Part shown: positions 61,801 through 64,000 of the stretch, one piece after another | Layout: each line of letters begins with the position of its first letter | How positions within the stretch are numbered: position 1 is the stretch's first letter | Assembly (NCBI GenBank): GCA_025093555.1 | Contig: JAIWNF010000020.1 | Location: forward strand, 729,120 to 793,119 | DNA: 64,000 nucleotides | DNA from: Circinella umbellata | Taxonomy: Eukaryota > Mucoromycota > Mucoromycetes > Mucorales > Lichtheimiaceae | Direction of reading: 5' to 3' | Program-made: the position numbers and the translations under genes | The notes under the pieces: generated by a model | What the model was told of the DNA's origin: nothing | Databases searched by the model: none | The model's input: the letters and a program-made list of their open reading frames with translations, nothing else

Positions 61801-64000
61801 ATGATTCCAACAAAAAACCAAACTCAAAAAAAACCATTGCTTCTAAATGAAAAAGGTCCTGGCAGACCAAAAGGAACTAAGAATTCATCTAATCATAATG
61901 CAGGACGTCCAAAAAACAAAAAAAGTGGAAAGGGTGACCCTAACCAACTCAACATACAAAACATGCTTCAGCGTGCTGTTGAGCAACCTACTGCTACAGA
62001 TAGTGATGAATCAAATGTAATTCAAAACGAATCTCTCGATCAATCTCCCTATGTAAATTTACAGCAACCAAATGTAGAGATTCAAAATGAATCGGAATCT
62101 TCAGGCACAATACAGTCAACAATTGAGACTGAAGAACGCGTTATTTCACCACCTGTCGAAGAATTAATGCTACTTAGTAAACTCATGGAAAATAGCGACA
62201 AAGAGAACATTGATAATACACCGTTGCCTAATGAGGATGATAATATATACGACCATGAACCAATTCCCGAAGAGAACGCGAAAGAAGAAGAACAGACCTT
62301 AGGTGTGATACAAGACTATTTGCTTGGTCTTCAAAAACGTTTCAGGGAGCAGGATACACCAAAGGAGTACAGAGATGGTCACTTTTGGATATATCCCAAA
62401 GATCCATTTTTTGTTTTAATGCACAATCTCGATCCAACAGATTTATACAAGCCGCGGGTTTTTCTTTGGTTTCCCCACATGCTATCTAAAAATCTTATAA
62501 CGCTTAAATGTCCTATTCACAAGGAAGAAAAATTAAAGAACAATGGATATCAAAAAGATCCATGCGCACGTCGAGTTGTTGATCATGATGGGTATGACTA
62601 TTTTATAACTTAAAACGTGTTTTATTTATTTATTTTTCGAATGTTTTACTGATTACAATTATGATAAATAACAATAGTTGTTTTTACATAATGGGCTACC
62701 GTTATTATTGTGCCAAGTGTAAGAAATCATTTGTTAACCATGATTCAGAAATTATCCGTCAATTACCCGAAATGCTTCAATGTGAATACCCTGGCTATAT
62801 GACCCATCGTAGTGGGCTGTCAAAACCAGTTGGTGATCTTTATCGCTCATGCGTGCAAAATTCTGTTGGACCTAAGCGTTTCAGCAAAATTCTTAGAGAA
62901 ATGCATATGTTAAAATATTCAAGACGTCGGCTACAGTATCTTCAAGCTATTTTTTTTCGACGCAAATATCCAACTTTAGAACAAAAATCCATTGTTTCAT
63001 TCTCTCAATTTGATGATCGACTTAAATATGCAGGTCACCTACCATCACCACAGTACTTACGATCATTCTATACATCATTTATTGGCGAAATGCGGCACCT
63101 TATGGACAAATAAATGCAAGCTCTTGATGGTATTTATCTTAAGGGTGACCACACTTTCAAAATTATTAAACTTATGAATAAAGCAAACGGGCAGCCTGTT
63201 TTTGCTGCGCTTTATACTCTCTTAAATGAGTACGAAGAAGTCCGTTTACAATATCTTGTGCCCAACAAATCCATGGAACATTTACGATATGCTTTTACAG
63301 CCATGAGAGATGCCTATGAATTGTATGGTTATCAACAGCCTCAGATATTCTTTACGATAATGTAACTGGCGAACAAAACTTTCTCAAGAACATTTTTCCA
63401 TCACTTTCAAAAGGTGTTATTCCAATTACAGAAAAAGAACCATCTCAAATATCTGAACCAGAGATTTTTCCAGTTTTGGAACTACCCAAGGACCAAGTCA
63501 TTGTCAAGTGCATTTATACGTATCAACAGATTGAAGCCAGTGTCAGGATTTTTCTCGAACAAGGACAGTCGCATATAATTGATGGTAAGACTATATATGA
63601 TCAGAGAGCAATTGGCTATGACTGTGAATGGCTGGTTGATAGACGTACTGGTACCAAGGAAAAGTCGCCACTATACAAATTGCAGATGATCATACTGCTT
63701 TGGTATGTTGTGTCAGTCTTCTTAATCAATTGCCGCCATCGTTGTGTGCGCTTTTGGAAAACAAGTCTATTATGAAAATTGGTCGTAGTGTTAATGGAGA
63801 TCTGAACAAGACAAAACGTGATTTCAAAACACCATGTAATGGCGGATATGAGCTTGGTAGTTTTTGCAGAAGTCAAGGAGTGATAAAGGATGGGCGAATG
63901 AGCCTGAAAAAGATTTGCGAAGCAGTACTGAATCGCATTTTAAGAAAGGATGATGAGGTACGCCTTGGCAGCTGGGATTCGGCACAGCTTTCTGAAGAGC
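61801..64000 (+). pseudogene. Decayed transposase fused to a 3'-5' exonuclease, runs off the window
   Basis: The trace starts at the ATG at 61801. N-terminal AT-hook-like GPGRPKGTK and AGRPKNKK precede an acidic linker. A Cys-pair zinc-binding region follows (LKCPIHKEE, YYCAKCKKSF), as in the fungal DUF6729 proteins. 62592-62677 is a good intron (GTATGA donor, AATAG acceptor) that joins VDHDG to CFYIMGYRYYC in frame. Next comes a DDE-like core: ALDGIYLKGDHTFKI and, after a frameshift, FFTDN. Then a DnaQ/WRN-type exonuclease begins with AIGYDCEW (Asp and Glu of motif I). Breaks: an in-frame TAA at 63111-63113 where CAA is likely ancestral, a one-base loss near 63352, and a frameshift near 63660-63670. 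It is therefore inactive as sequenced. The 3' end lies beyond 64000. Confidence 0.65.

Noticed and set aside
1..64000. CRISPR arrays, ribosomal RNA genes, bacterial operons
   Set aside because: No regularly spaced repeats or rRNA-like sequence was seen; introns and gene content are eukaryotic.

Overview
The window is nuclear DNA of a filamentous fungus, most likely Mucoromycota, order Mucorales. The strongest evidence is the divergent pair carRP (a single fused lycopene cyclase/phytoene synthase) and carB (phytoene dehydrogenase), a gene arrangement known from Mucor, Blakeslea, Phycomyces and relatives. The AT-rich intergenic DNA, the many short introns (about 60-110 bases, GTAAGT-type donors, TAG/CAG acceptors) and the mix of mobile elements fit this. 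All exon-intron models are my own reading: every junction was checked for GT/AG ends and for reading-frame continuity, but there is no transcript evidence.

Layout. 1-4810: AT-rich, no convincing gene. 4811-5933 (+): NUC1-type DNA/RNA non-specific nuclease in 3 exons. 8721-13522 (+): exocyst subunit Sec3 in 17 exons. About 14590-23707: a 9.1-kb composite mobile region bounded by 1.4-kb inverted arms. It holds a truncated MULE-like ORF (-), a broken Tc1/IS630-like transposase (+) and a seven-exon gene (+) for a PD-(D/E)XK-like protein whose last exon lies inside the right arm. 23898-25301: decayed coding relics (-). 25807-26649 (-): AT-hook protein. 26817-27101 (-): a small unidentified spliced coding stretch. 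27263-29277 (-): carRP. 30120-32008 (+): carB. 32254-32802 (+): a small protein with a PPPPY motif and a C-terminal CAAX box. 33551-35365 (+): a RING-like plus RRM protein. 37849-38882 (-): methylthioadenosine phosphorylase. 39093-41624 (-): Zn2Cys6 transcription factor. 42195-43869 (-): organellar-type seryl-tRNA synthetase. 46673-51952: a Ty3/Gypsy LTR retrotransposon with apparently identical LTRs. 53253-53640 (-): tail of a MULE-type transposase. 54990-57263 (-): MFS sugar transporter in 7 exons. 61801-64000 (+, runs off the window): a decayed gene joining a DDE-type transposase core to a 3'-5' exonuclease.

How the genes fit together. carRP and carB are transcribed outward from one 0.84-kb intergenic region and encode the enzymes from GGPP through phytoene and lycopene to beta-carotene. 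The other host genes are housekeeping (secretion, methionine salvage, mitochondrial translation, sugar uptake) with no obvious operon-like logic. Mobile DNA makes up roughly a third of the window and ranges from very recent (the Gypsy element) to heavily eroded. The most unusual structure is the inverted-arm region at 14.6-23.7 kb.
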